Positions 32,351 through 46,084 of a stretch of DNA of 64,000 nt are shown piece after piece (position 1 is the first letter of the stretch; each line of letters begins with the position of its first letter). Origin of the DNA: Liolophura sinensis (Eukaryota; Mollusca; Polyplacophora; Chitonida; Chitonidae); assembly GCF_032854445.1 (NCBI RefSeq), contig NC_088297.1, positions 20,285,127-20,349,126 on the forward strand. The letters are read 5' to 3'. Below the pieces are notes generated by a model. It was not told the DNA's origin. It saw only the letters and a list, made by a program, of their open reading frames with translations, and did no database searches. A program made the translations under genes and the position numbers.

Positions 32351-32850
32351 CTAGACTTTAAAGGCTTGTCAGTCATCTTTAGTCTTAATTTAAAAACTAG
32401 TTTTTTGTGCTAAAATGAATACTACATGTTGCCTTAGACCTTCATGACAAAAATCAAAAATCAGTTTTCAAGTTCAAATCTAAGTTCAAGAATAACACTA
32501 CTGGTTAAGAATAAGCCTTCTTAAAATCTTAAGACAGTTTTGCAATCCTTGGGCCTGGTACCTGACAATCTAGGTACTGTGTACATGTTGAAAGCACCTA
32601 CTACATTATGTGGGCGTTCTATTTTCTGCCAAATTTGTCCTAAACTTGGACAGCTTTGTAACTATTGATGCACCCACAAAGATATAGCGTGTAAGATGGA
32701 TGTACAGAGAGAAGAGCGGACGTCCGCACGTCATTCTGAAGCACCTGCCCAATTGTTTAGGGGGAGTAATCAAATCTTTGCTTGTTTATAGAGTAAGAGA
32801 GATTAAAGTTGACTTGTTTAATGCCTTACTTATGAGTATTTCACTTGATG

Positions 32851-33043
32851 TTCTGTAATTCTTCAATTTTTTAGGGCAAATATTAGAAAAGGCAGAGAAA
32901 TTTCTCTGTTTTTTGGAGCCATGTATTTCATTAGATGGATTAACAATGTGTGAAAAGAGAAACTGTGTATTCCTATTAAAATTTTGTGTATATTGGCTAA
33001 AATAGGCAAACCAGATGTCCCAAAAATTAGAAGAATTACAGTA
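32851..33043. mobile_element. MITE with inverted terminal repeats
   Basis: The left end 'CTGTAATTCTTCAATTTTTT' and the right end, read in reverse, 'TACTGTAATTCTTCTAATTT' match. The right interior ('gtatattggctaaaat', 'ccagatgtccc') is shared with the copy at 33604. No coding capacity (193 bp). TA ends suggest a Tc1/mariner-type source; this is inference. Confidence 0.8.
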
Positions 33044-36000
33044 TTAAACACATGTACAGTAGTTAGTTTCATGGGTGGAGGAAACTGGAGTTCTGAGAGA
33101 TCATTAACAAACTTTATGTAAAACCACCTAAATGGCCTTACAACCACTGCTGACCCTTTATGGCCACTAAAACAACTCAATCAGGAAAATACTTTAAAAA
33201 ATATATATATCTTCCTTGCCCAAAGCCGGGATTGAACCAACACCCTCTGTACCAGCAATCCTAGACGTTGGAGATTATACAAGCACATACTAGCTTATGA
33301 ACAAAATGACAACAATGCAGATAAACCTCAAAACTTTCTTTTTCTTTACTGAACAAAAATACAACACACTTGTATATTGTTCCTCTACATATATTTATAC
33401 ATGTTCCAAGTAGCTGGCATGGTAACCATAATACCCCTTGTAACACTGTACTGCTAAATAATATAGGATCAAATTCATGTTCCAAGTCCTAAGTCCTTCC
33501 TTACATTTATGTGATATTTGTCACCATGGAAACTGGTATAATTAGTAAGAGCTTTTTAGTAGTGCACGTAAACCATAAAGTGCACGTAGTCACTTTGTAC
33601 AAGTACCCTAATTCTTCTAATTTTTAGGACATATCAGTAATGCTGAAAGCAGAATATTACTTTTCTTTCCCAGCTTTTTGGAAAAGTAAAGATACGAGTG
33701 TGTTGTTCATTAGATGGTCTAACTAGGTGAGAAAAAAAGAAATTAAATAATCCTGATAAAGTTACATGTATATTGGCTAAAAAGAGCAGACCGGGTGTCC
33801 CAAAAATTAGAAGAAATGCGGTACATGCCACAACATACACGTGGGCCTCACCGAATCTAATGAGTCTGTGAACACATGAATACTCAACAAAACTTACCTT
33901 ACGACACTTCAGATATCATTGATACCAGATCTAGACAGAATTTGTCAGAAGATATATATCTACTTTTTACAGCCACATGTACACATACAACTTACTGAAG
34001 ATCTCTAACAAGTAAACCACATAATACATGAACAATTCTGGATCGTTGCCCTTTTGCTTGTAAAATTTTTTGAAAACCAGTAATTTGGGTAGAGTCATAA
34101 AAGTACAATACTGCACAGTTATTTGTGTATCCCTTTGTATTTGTGAGAAGAAAACTACATGTTGGTTAGGAATTCATCACAAACTACTTTAATAACATAG
34201 CAGTAATACTTGTATGTAAGGCAGTGATAGGTAACCCACCCATCTGTAATATGAGCGAATAACAAAGTGGTATAAACAGAGGAAAAAAAAAAGTCAAAAA
34301 AAAAAAAAACAGTACTGAGAGTTTATAATACCGCAGTTGTATTGTAACAGGTCACTCTGTGAAATGTCAGATTGTCTTTGGCCAGATTTAGAAATACTTG
34401 TCACCTCTCATGTACATGTACTATATATCTTTATTGTTCCACAGCCAGTTTAAAACCACGCACATTGTATTTATGTACTAGTTCAGCAGGAGCACTAAAG
34501 TTTCCAGGTGTGAAATCCTCAAATATTAATGGCTGTCTACACAAACCTTACAGACCCTAGATACTTATGCCAGATGAGGCTTAAACTAACATGACATTTG
34601 CTTGTCTAAATTTCCCTCATCCATGCTCAGTGTCAGAGTTTGGACCTATGGTTTATAAATAAATGATGCTACATTTGATATGGAACAACTTGAAAATTTC
34701 ATCCAATAAGAGTATCAAAACCAGATGGACCATCAAGGATTTGAACCCCCTCACCAGCATCACACGGCCACAATATAAACTTCATTGAAATAATAATGTT
34801 TTATGCCTAGCACTACATAACAATGGGGAAAAATATCATTGATACTTTCACTTAATACTCTAAAAGTAAAACTTGGTTTTTGAAACAAACACTTAAAACA
34901 TGAAATCTATCTGCAAATGCATTTGTAGAATCATTGCAGATTTATTGTTCTTCATAAGATATATTACATATTTACAGAAAATTCTTGCAAATTGTAATGC
35001 TGGTTTTAGTAAAATCAGTTTAGTGGCACTACATACTGAGTCCAAACAAACAGAGGACAAATTTTACACTGGTTCAACTCGCTAAAACTACAAAACAAGA
35101 ACAAACCACACATACAATGTATCTAGCACTATTAAAATGAACATCATAACACCATGATCACCTACCACTGCACAACTTGCATTTACTTGGGGTTTTTGTG
35201 CTTCTACAGTACAAACACCCAACATGTTTTCGACCACCCCCTATAGAGCCTCAAGGATAAATGATCAAGAATTATACATTATGAAAATGATGACAAATAA
35301 AGAGGGTCTAGAGTAGTGGCAGTAGTTCTGGCCTTTCAACATGACAATCACCAACCCATAGCTCTTACATTTGCTTCATATACATGTATTTCTGCCGGAC
35401 AGACACAGCAGTCTTGACCCATTTAAATTTCAAGAAACATCGAAACAAGACAACAACACAATTGTACATTATCCAGTCCTTTTAAAATCAAAAACAAAAT
35501 ACAATCAGTTCATTTACAGACAGCAACACTACTGTTACTAGGGGGTACTTTTGTCCATTTTGGAAGAATCATTCACTTTTCAGAATAACAAATTCCTTTT
35601 TTCTAGATTCATCCATTAGTAAATAAATTGAAGTTCAACCCTTGTGGTTTAGACTGCAAGTATTTGTGTACAGGGCATTTTGCCAATTACATACCATCTC
35701 ATTTATAACAGGAGATGATTATGACTGAATTCTCTGTTTCATTCTCTTTTTCATATTCTCTGTATCTTGGTTACAAAGGACAAGTGGACAGTTTAACAAC
35801 ATAAAACAGAAATAATAAACAAGATCTAAGAACCAGTTCAAGTCCAAAGCACTAACAAATTCATTACATCTGAGTTTTCACTTCAACCTTAATACAAGTA
35901 CCAATCCTACCTCCCCTAAATAATGGTACAGGCCAAATTAACAAGAATGTTCAATAATAAACAGTATCAACACCGGATTGTGTGGCCATTTCATTTCGCT

Positions 36001-36083
36001 TGTTACAGAGATGCCTTGGAAAAAAGAGAGCAAGAAAATGAAGTTGTTCTACATTTGTGCATATTTTTTACATCCCACAAATG
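33044..36083. other. Gene-free stretch between the convergent PRPF6 and DLAT ends
   Basis: No exon could be supported. Besides the MITE at 33604 it holds tRNA-like SINE remnants: a reversed 3' piece near 33055-33130, and isolated B-box-like heads near 33215-33250 ('gccgggattgaacc') and 34738-34775 ('gatttgaaccccc'). The rest, to 36083, is AT-rich and must include the DLAT 3' UTR on the minus strand; I could not choose one poly(A) signal. Confidence 0.4.
33604..33823. mobile_element. MITE with inverted terminal repeats, best copy
   Basis: Left 'TACCCTAATTCTTCTAATTT' and right, read in reverse, 'TACCGCATTTCTTCTAATTT' form inverted repeats of about 28 bp including 'TTGGGACA'/'TTAGGACA'. About 220 bp, no open frame. 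Related copies: 15488, 17553 and 32851. Confidence 0.88.
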
Positions 36084-39000
36084 TTACAACAACATCGTGT
36101 TGGGATTTTCTAAAAGTTTACGGAACTCCGCAAGCCACTGTGCTCCCACTGCCCCGTCTACTACACGATGGTCGCAGCTCAGTGTCACACTCATGACGTT
36201 GGCTGCACTGAAACTGAAAAAGACAAGGTACATGTACATGCATGAATTTCACTGAAAAACACTGTCTGTTATGATATAAATGTACCCTTGGAATATGCCC
36301 CTCCACTGAACAAGTTATTATCGGTTCTGTTTTAACAGCAGTCTTAACTACACATGCAGATTACAACACTTAGTAAACATCAAGTCGTCAAACAATTTTG
36401 CAAACCAAAGCATCTAATCATATCAAATTTTTATTAAGATAAAAATAATTCTTCTCAGGCAAATTAAAATTAAATTTGACTTACAACAGTAAAATTTTGA
36501 ATTTTTTCCACTCTACAGCTATTCATGGAGAACAGTGAAGTACATCACACTGCTTCAGGACTCATGATATTAGCGTTATTAAAATTGTTAGTTTTCTTGT
36601 ATTGTACCTCCTACACCAAATACAAATCAAATGTGTAGGACAACTAAGAAAACACACACATTATGATGTATTTAACATGTATGGAAGCCTGAATGTGCAA
36701 ACTCTCTGAACTGCATAATCAGCAACAAACTGTTTTGCCAATCATGAATGAATTTGCTTGCGGTTTAACGTCGTACTTAGTAATTTTTCAGTCATACCAT
36801 GACGAGGAGTCATTTGGTGTATGTGCATACATGTATACTGTGCCTTCTTGTGGCAGGTTGAGGCCATGCTGCCAAAGTGCTGCGCCACTGAAGTATCATG
36901 CCAAAGACAGTAGACAGGACACCCCATCCCGTCACATTATACTGACACCTGCCCAACCAGTCCTGTTTGCTAACTCGAACCTCTCAGTGCTGAGTGCCAA
37001 GCGAAGTAGCAACAAGTACCATCTTTGAAGTCTGGTATGACCCGAATCTGGCTTTGATCCCGGGTTTCCCGACTTCCAAGTGCCTACCAATCATGGGGCA
37101 GAATGGATGTGACAACAAGGCAGAAAAGAAGCCTTACCCTTGAGCTGCATTCTCATCCACAATCAGTCTCTTATCTGTGGCTCCTACAGCTAGGATACAT
37201 GCCTGAAAACAACACAGGGCAGAGGTTACTTTTCTGTACATGCGTTCACATGCTGTGAAGCAATATTAAGTTATTACTGGTCCTGCTTCCAGAATAGTAT
37301 TCAAGTCCATATCGGATACATTAAAAAAAAAAAGAGTCGAATGTATGCTGAATATTTCTATTTAGACATTTATAGGATTTATTTATTTATTTATGTGATA
37401 ATTGTTTTATAACATACTCAAGAATATTTCACTTATACGACGGCGGCCAGCATTATGGTGGGAGGAAACCAGGTAGAAGCCCGGGGGAAACCCACAACCA
37501 TACGCAGTAGGCTATATAGAAAATGAGTTTAATGCACTCCTAAATACTCACAAACATCTGAATGCTGCTGGCCATTTATCAGACGTTAACACCAGACAAA
37601 ACTTGGGCATGTTACACATATACTAAATATAAAAGTACATCTTCCCTGACTGCCAATAATTGAATGATCGAAAGCTTCACACAGAATGCCTTCTAATTAA
37701 AACTACCATTCTGACAGAGAGAAGACAACAGGGTGTATTGAACATGGTACACGTTAGGCCTCATTGCCAGTCAGCGCTCAATGGCAAATTGCAGAACATT
37801 TTGAGTGAAGAGCGCTCAGCTAATTGTTTACTTTTGTGTTTAATGCACGAGTACAAGTTATTCAGCAACCTTCACGGTAACTCACCTGTGGTGGGTTGAT
37901 AATGGCACTGAAGTTTTTCACTCCAAACATTCCTAGATTAGAAACTGTTATAGTGCCTCCCTACAATGCAACAAAACATACATCACGTTCTTACTTGGCT
38001 AACATCCCTAGTAACTATAACACTAGTTACATGCACATGTACGCTGTAACTCAGTGACAGGATAAACTTCAGTAACCTTCTTGTTGTCCAGGTGTCTCGG
38101 TAACAAATTTTTCCAACAGAAGACCCATTATTTCAGCCCAGAAGGCCGATGTGCAAGCAAATCTCATCAGTGTCATCATTGTTGCCACAGCTCAGCAAAG
38201 GGAGATAATCAAGACGCATGTGGTATCTGCTGCAGAATATGAGAACATACACACACACACGTGACCGTTGGTATTTAATAAAAACCTGAGAATTTCATCT
38301 GAGGACGAATAATACATGTTACAAGACATAGACTATAGAGTGATGCGAACACAGACATAACTTTTCTTTTCTAAATAAACACTAAAAGCAAGGTTCCATG
38401 TTGCATCTCTGTTTATTCTGAAACCAGCATAATCTTTAGATGTCTGATTTCCCTGCTGTAATAACATACCTGGAACTCTTGAGGCTGAAGTTTTCCTTCC
38501 CTCGCCTTTGCTGCCAGAGTTTTAATGTCCTGATTAATTTGTGCTAACCCCTGAAAAAGAGCAGGTATAAATTCTATTAATATAATCAGTTACAGAAGCT
38601 CAATACAACACAAAATCACAACAATTCCACAATGATGACAATTCCATACAGTGACTGTCCCAATTCAACTGATAATAACAAGGACATTTATTTTCTTAAA
38701 TCCATGTTCCACATGCCTGCTTGTCAAACCAATCCAAGGGTCATAGAAGTCATTTTTCCACATACTTGCCACCACTTTTTGGGCAAAATTAAGTTTTGTT
38801 TTCAACTGAAACCGAGCTTTTCTACATTAGGACAAACCATTTGAGATACCAAAACTGAATATATTTGTATGTTACTATACTTCATTTATTTCTTTATTTT
38901 ATTTGATTGCTGTTTTATGCAATACTCAAGAATATTTCACTTATGTGATGACGGCCAGCATTATGGTGGGAGGAAACCGGGGCAGAGCCCAGGGGAAACT

Positions 39001-42000
39001 CACGCCAATCCGCAGGTTGCTGGAAGACCTTCCCACTTGCAGCTGAAGAGGAACTCCCAGCGACCTCATTGGTGAGAGGCCCCCGGGTTATTACGCTACG
39101 CTAACCAACTGAGCCACAGAGGCCACCAACACTTCATTGATTGAGGTAAATATCACTGCCTATATATAAACTCCAGCTGGCCTCCTACAGCTTGTTGATA
39201 CTGTAAACTGATAATCAGCACACACTGTGGTTTAATATTGTAACACGTATTTCAGGATACCAGTCCAGTGAAGTGTGAAGACCTGCCCAGAAAGCTTAAA
39301 TATCTTAGAGCATCAGTCTAGATCGACTGAACTCGCAACAAGAGCTATTGGTCTTGACATTACTTCAAAAAATATTCAACAGACATGACTCAAGACAGAA
39401 TGGTCATGTATTAATGGCTTATGGAATGTGTGGCTATCATTCTTAGTCTGAAAAAGGAAATATCCAAAGTAATGAAAAGAAAGAAAAAAAAAACATTTGA
39501 GAAAATAAAAAATCATGCATCACCTTACACGTAAGCTTCTCTGCACATTATCTGAATTCTCTTGAAATATTTTCCTTACTAGTAAAAATAATCGAAGATT
39601 TCAATCAACAAAATAGTTCAAAACAAGGTCTGATTTGACTTATTGACTGGGTACTAATCACATGAAATTTACTGCAAAAATCAGCCACCTGTAATAAGAA
39701 AATGAAGAGACCCACAAATAGTAATTTACTCCATGGAGTATTAACTATAATGATATTCAAACAGAAGGCTACATATTTACAGGGCTAAAATACACTGCTA
39801 CGTTATGTATCAATGAATTATCACTTTTTCCATGACAAATACAGCTGGATTTCAAAGGCCTGAAGTCCAGTCTGGCACATATCTCCTTGTTCAGTCTTTG
39901 AACAAAAAACACGCTTTTATATTGAATTTATGTGGCTGGTAAGTGCATCTTCATGTCTGATAAGGTCTTAATTTCGCTGCTATAAGCATTATGTAATTAT
40001 ATAACTATCCCTGAGAACCGATTTGGTGGAGACCAAAGAAGCTTACTATGTCTCATGTTTCATACACCCCTCAGCTTCCAAAAATTGCCTTCTTAAATCT
40101 AATCAACACAGAGGGTCATAGAGATTTCCATTAAAGGGAGATAACTCGTAACAAGAACAGTTTTCTTCACAGAATTTTGAATATCTTCAAACTGAGGTAA
40201 TGTAAAATTTTGAATATTTCTTTCAAAAAACTACCTCAATATGAATAAATATAACCAGCTAATGAGTTTTTTTATTCAATCAATGGACTTAATACTGGCT
40301 CGCAAGGCTTGCAATCATGGGTTGATCACAACAACTTCAAAAAAATTTTTTTTTTTTTTTTTTTTTTTTAACTTTTTGTTTTTCTGAGGAAGGGCAACCT
40401 GAATTTTCGATTTCATCAAAGGTCAACAACTCTGGTTGACAGCTGTCCTTTGGCTTACCTTGACATCTGCAGAGAAAATGATTGGTGTGATGAGGCCATT
40501 ATCAGTTGCCACGGCAACGCTAACATCTACTGTGTGATATCTACAAAAAGATATGAAGGTAAAATATAACCCAGCACAAAGCTATCATCATGACGCGCCT
40601 TAACATGCTTGGTAGGTCTATAACTCAACATTTAATAAGGAATTCTTACAAGGCCAAGAGATGTGCCATGCTGGAGCAACCAGAAACAACATGTCGCATC
40701 ACTCATACCCCGCCCACACATAGTTCAAAGATAAAATAAAGTTTGGGTAATCAGAAACAGCAGAGCCCTCAGATAATAGAAATAACTCCTACCTGATTGG
40801 TTAAAACTGATAAAACAGCCAGCGCTTTCAACTGTCTCATTGTGTGCAGCTTTGGCTACACTGAACTGTGATATCTCGGTTGTCTGACATCACAAAAATA
40901 GAAAGCTAAGCTTTTAAAACTTCCTGTGGGATTTCTTCATCAATGCACATATACACTAACAGATTTGAGCTACAATCAGTAGTTTTCTCCATAGAAATGT
41001 CTAAATGACACAACCCTACTTTAGAAATAGAAACGTAAGCCTGTGTATTTAACATAGACTTTAGAGGTAACTGTTCTACTATACATGTACTGTATGTATG
41101 GTGAAAATCGTTGACCTGTAGTGAAGGCTGAATGCCATAAATACAGTAGAGTGGGAAGGTGCATGATGAGACATGCAAACATTCAAAGTTTTTTGGGTTT
41201 TTTTTTTTTTCCTTTTGACAAAAGGAATAGTATCTTTCCAAATACAAATCACTGTTTTTATCCTACAGGACACTGGGCATGTTAATTTTGATGGATGATT
41301 TAATACTTATTAAATTGTTTTTAAATTTTTAAATTGTAAAATTTCAGCTGGGTACTTACTGTCTGATAAACGAATCAAGCCAGGATGAGTTGGCTTCTGG
41401 AACACGTTTACTGGCCAGAGCTGTAGCTTTGATCACAAAGTCATTAAGGGATAGCTTGATACTGTCTTTGTCTAAAACGTGGTTCAGTTCTTTTCTCACA
41501 CTGGAACACAAGAGGGAAATTTACTAAATGTGTATTCATACTGTATTGTGTCTCGGTCAAATTTCAGACAAAAAAGTGAATCAGAATGGCACGAATAATT
41601 TGTACAGAAATATCACCTATGTGTCTCCTGACATCATTAAGTGGCATTTAGAAGTCGGGTTTGATCACACTAACTTGACAAACTTGCTTATGGATAGCGT
41701 CAATGTCAAGTCACTGACCTGAAGAAAGTGTGAGTATCTACACCAAAACATTATCCAGAATGAAGACAGTAGTTGTTATCCATTAGCAAGTTTGTCAAGT
41801 TATTAATGTGTCTCTTGTCATGTTTGTGGGAGGATGGTCTTGATGCCTTAAAGTGAACATAAAGTCAGCCAGTAAAGTTGAATTAATTAATGCAGTAGTA
41901 TTCCAGAAATGTTCTAAAAATATTTTAAAAATTCTAAAAACCTCGGAGCTCTCTGTTCAGCAGTATTAAATAATATGAGAATGAGAAAATACAAACAAAA

Positions 42001-45000
42001 ATGCCTGATATCCAACCAAAGAGTATCAACTCTATTCCGTGTTCAAAGGGCTGATGTTATTTTTTTTAGCCTGGCGCTCAGTCTGGGTGATCTTCATAAG
42101 CACAAGCGTCGTGTTTCAGCGGTCCTGCTTGTCCTTGTCTTGCATGGGTGTAAGCATTAGGCCTTGCTGGCTATACCGAAATCAGGAAATTTATTGAACA
42201 TAGCAAGACCTTTTGATTTCTAAGAGACTCTTTCATGCAGGGGAAGATATTTTTCGTTAGAAATCTGACTTGAACTCACAGCGATCCCAATGGCGACAAG
42301 CACTACGCCACGGCGTTCCCCGCTGTAACTCCATTAAACAGACTGGCACTAAAATACTAAGCATCATGTGAGTAAGCCACTAAATCCATTATCCTGAAGG
42401 TTTCAGCCTACCAGGTGAACTAGTATTTTTACCTGTTGCCGTATTTCTACTTCATACCTGATGATATTTTCCATGTTAACATCGACGGACAAATAATAAT
42501 GAGGGATGGTTTGCTTGGACTGGAGTAACCGCTTAGCTATAACCTGCAATTAAAGAAATGAAACAAAACTCACAAAATTGTCAAAAACTACTTATATGTA
42601 TATTTAAATGTAACATTTACTGAATGACTTTGAGAACTTGGTTAAAAGTAGAAAGCAAACAAAACAAAAATGGTCTGGTGCTCATTTTAATTTTAAAAGA
42701 AAACAGTTGGCATGCATTTTTTTTTTAACCACTCCCCTTACCACTTTGGAAACGAGTCTGGGCTCAGGTGTTCAAAAGGGTATTAGGGCTTAAGTTCACT
42801 ATCAAATTTAGTCCACCTTGTTTTAAGTTTTAAGTCTGTTTAATTATAGTGAACACACTTTTCAACAACGGGGTTTATAAATAGTACATATAAGACTTAA
42901 GTCATAAATTTTATTGATTTGTTTATCTGATTGGTGTTTTACGCCGTACTCAAAAATGTTTCGCTTATAAGGCGGCAGCCAGCATTATAATGCAGGAAAC
43001 TGGGTAGAGCACGGGAGAAACCCACGCCCATCCGAAGGTTGCTGGAAGACTTTAAATGATACATGCAAGGGCTTTAAAAAACTCGCCAACAGGAAAAAAA
43101 AATTAAATAGTGGTTGGTACATTGTTCTGTAGTAAAGAGTCACTGTGCACATTTTAAACATTCTAGATCAAAACATATTAATCGTAGCTAAGTTTGAATT
43201 TTGGACTTAACTCTTAAGACATTTGATAACTATGGGCCCTGACCCCTACTTTAAATGGAACATACTTTACAGTCTGTGTTTTTTCAATCTGTATTCTCCA
43301 TAAACCTACATGTAGTAACACAGATACATGTTTTTACATAGGTCTGCCTGCTAATCACTGTTGTATTTTGCCCAAGCTCAGTCTTGCGCTCTTACCTGTC
43401 TAACATTGGACAGAGGTATATCAGTGTAGGCTGCCCCTGGTGCTGGGGAGGGGGCCTGTTGGGCCACAGGCTGTGCCCCTGGGCTGAAGTTCAGCACATC
43501 CTGTCCCCGGATCCTCCCATCTGGGCCAGAACCCCCTGAGATTTGCTGCCAACAAAAAAACACCACCATTCTGCATCTGCCTTTTTTTTTCTCTCTCTGA
43601 CACACTGTTAGTTACATCCTACTCAGGAATAGTTTACTTTAAAATTCAGCTACTGTCAAATCAGAGAAAACCAAAGAAACTACCGTAAGTTGCATCACAC
43701 ACACAAAAAACTTCCAGGTATAAAGTCATAGTGGACACAGTAACAACTGGATTTGAACCCTCAATCTCATTTATCAAGGGTTAATGATGCATCAGCTGAA
43801 GCAGTCGAGGTACTCAAGGATATACCTGTACAAATCGGCACCATAAATTAAATGTACAATAAACTCAAAAACATCTATTGCAGATTAGCTTTCTAACTGA
43901 TAAAAAAATTTAGTAGTCCAACAAACATTTACACTATGTGCATTACCAGCGATATCCTGGCTTAAATGCAAATGTGGCTTCGAGTGAGTTTGGAGAGGCC
44001 AAAGTGAATGCAAAGCAGCAGGAATTAACCTAATCATTTGCATTACTGAACTTGCTGAAATATGACTGTGTCAATGGACAAATTCCTGAACTGGTTTAGA
44101 AAAAGACTGGTAGTGTGAACGCAACATTTCACAAGTGGCTACAATTTAATCTGTACAGGTTTGATCCAGATTAAATTTTGGGGATGTGAATGTGGTAGCT
44201 AGATGTATTAAAGAAAACTTTTCTCAGAGAGGAAGAAAGTTAAGAAACTGTAATTACTGGAATTCTTTTGATGCTAGCATGCTCGCCAGTGGACTGCAGA
44301 GATTCCTCCTCACATGATTCAAATTTATAGTCCCAATAAACACAGGCCAAGAGGAAAGTTTAAAACTTACCGTAATATCAATGCCTTTCTCTGCAGCTAG
44401 CGTCCTTGCGAGTGGACTGGTGAAAACTCTGCTTCCTGCTGGAGTGGCAGGTTTGGCAGCTTGAGGTTGTGAGGGTGGGGGTTGAGAGGCAGCCGGCATA
44501 GCAGGGGAGGAGGGAGGAGGGGAAGTCTGCTCAGCTGGAGGCTGAGAGCTGGGGGCAGATGCCTGATCTGGTGTGGAAGAAGGTGCTCCTCCTATTGCCT
44601 GGTCATCAGCTTCAGTAGGAACATAGTCCTTAAAGGCAGCAATGTCTGATTCCTCTGGCACTATGATACACAGCAGCTGAAATTTTAAACAATATTAAAC
44701 ATAATTTAAGCATTGTAGATTTCTTCAATGAAAGGTAAACTGCAATGGTTTTTGGTCTGAAACTGAGAGTTATCAGAATAAATACATGGTGGTGACTGTG
44801 TTACATTTTTCTATAATTTTGTATATGTTCAGGTATTCTATAGCTTTTATATAATACCAGGGATTAACCACACAAATATTTATAGTGTATATAATGTAAG
44901 TATGAGTTACACATAATGTCCAATTCGCAGTAGAACGCATGATTTTCTTCAGTGACGTGGCTGCAGTGCTTGGATACTCAATATGTATTTTATGAGGACA

Positions 45001-46010
45001 AATACACTGATAACTGTGACATAATAAAAGAAAGAACAAAATAGTTCATAGCTTTAGACCATTTTGTTACACATGTTAAGGAGTTTTACAATTTCACCAC
45101 TTGCTCAAAACGTGGCTTCTTGAGCATTCAGAATGTTGTGACCTCAATGTAGTCCAGGTTCATTCATCAGGATCTTCAAAAACATCACAAAAACTGTTAT
45201 GTGTTTGTTAACATCACTAAAAGTCACCACCAATAACACTGCCAGGTTCTTCAGATTTTTTTACATTCACAAACAGTGGTTTGGTTTACGAGTAGAGAGA
45301 ATACTGTAATTCTCCAACCAATTCGTTTTCAAGGTGATTATTCAAGCATATTCTGAAGGCATTTTCCTGTGTTGTCTTAAAAAATTATACTTTTTGTGAA
45401 GCCCTGAAAGTGGCCAATCTAACCAATGTAGTTTTGTCTCTAATACCAAATTAAAAATGTGTATAAATTGCACTTAAAGTTGCTCTTTTCTGTGTGAAAT
45501 GGTAGGGGACATGTATTTGATGCTCCAGTCAAATCTGGCTTGGCCATCAGCCAGAGAATTAAATTAAAAAAAACAAACGGTTTTACACTGTCAGGTATAA
45601 CACCTAGAAATGTTTTCAGTTTTAAGAATCCACTGCATAACACACCAGAGATGCCCTGTACATACACATAACCACGGCAGCCCTACTCCATGGGCTCCTT
45701 GGTTTCTAGTCTGACCTTGCCAATGGGCACATCCTTGCTTCCTGCAGGTATGAATATCCTGGCCAGGTAGCCCTCGTCAGATGATTCCCAGCCCATGGTG
45801 GCCTTGTCCGTCTCGATCTCCGCCAGCAGGTCACCCTCATTGACGCGTTCCCCCTCCTGCTTCTGCCAGCTCACAATGCTCCCCATCTCCATGGTGGGGG
45901 ACAGGGCTGGTAATGCCACCTTGATGTGCTCAGGCAGATCTGGACAAGGAAAAAAGATTTCAATATAGAGTTCTAGACTAGAACTGTGTCAAATCTGTCT
46001 ATCTTTTCAA

Positions 46011-46084
<74 letters not shown>
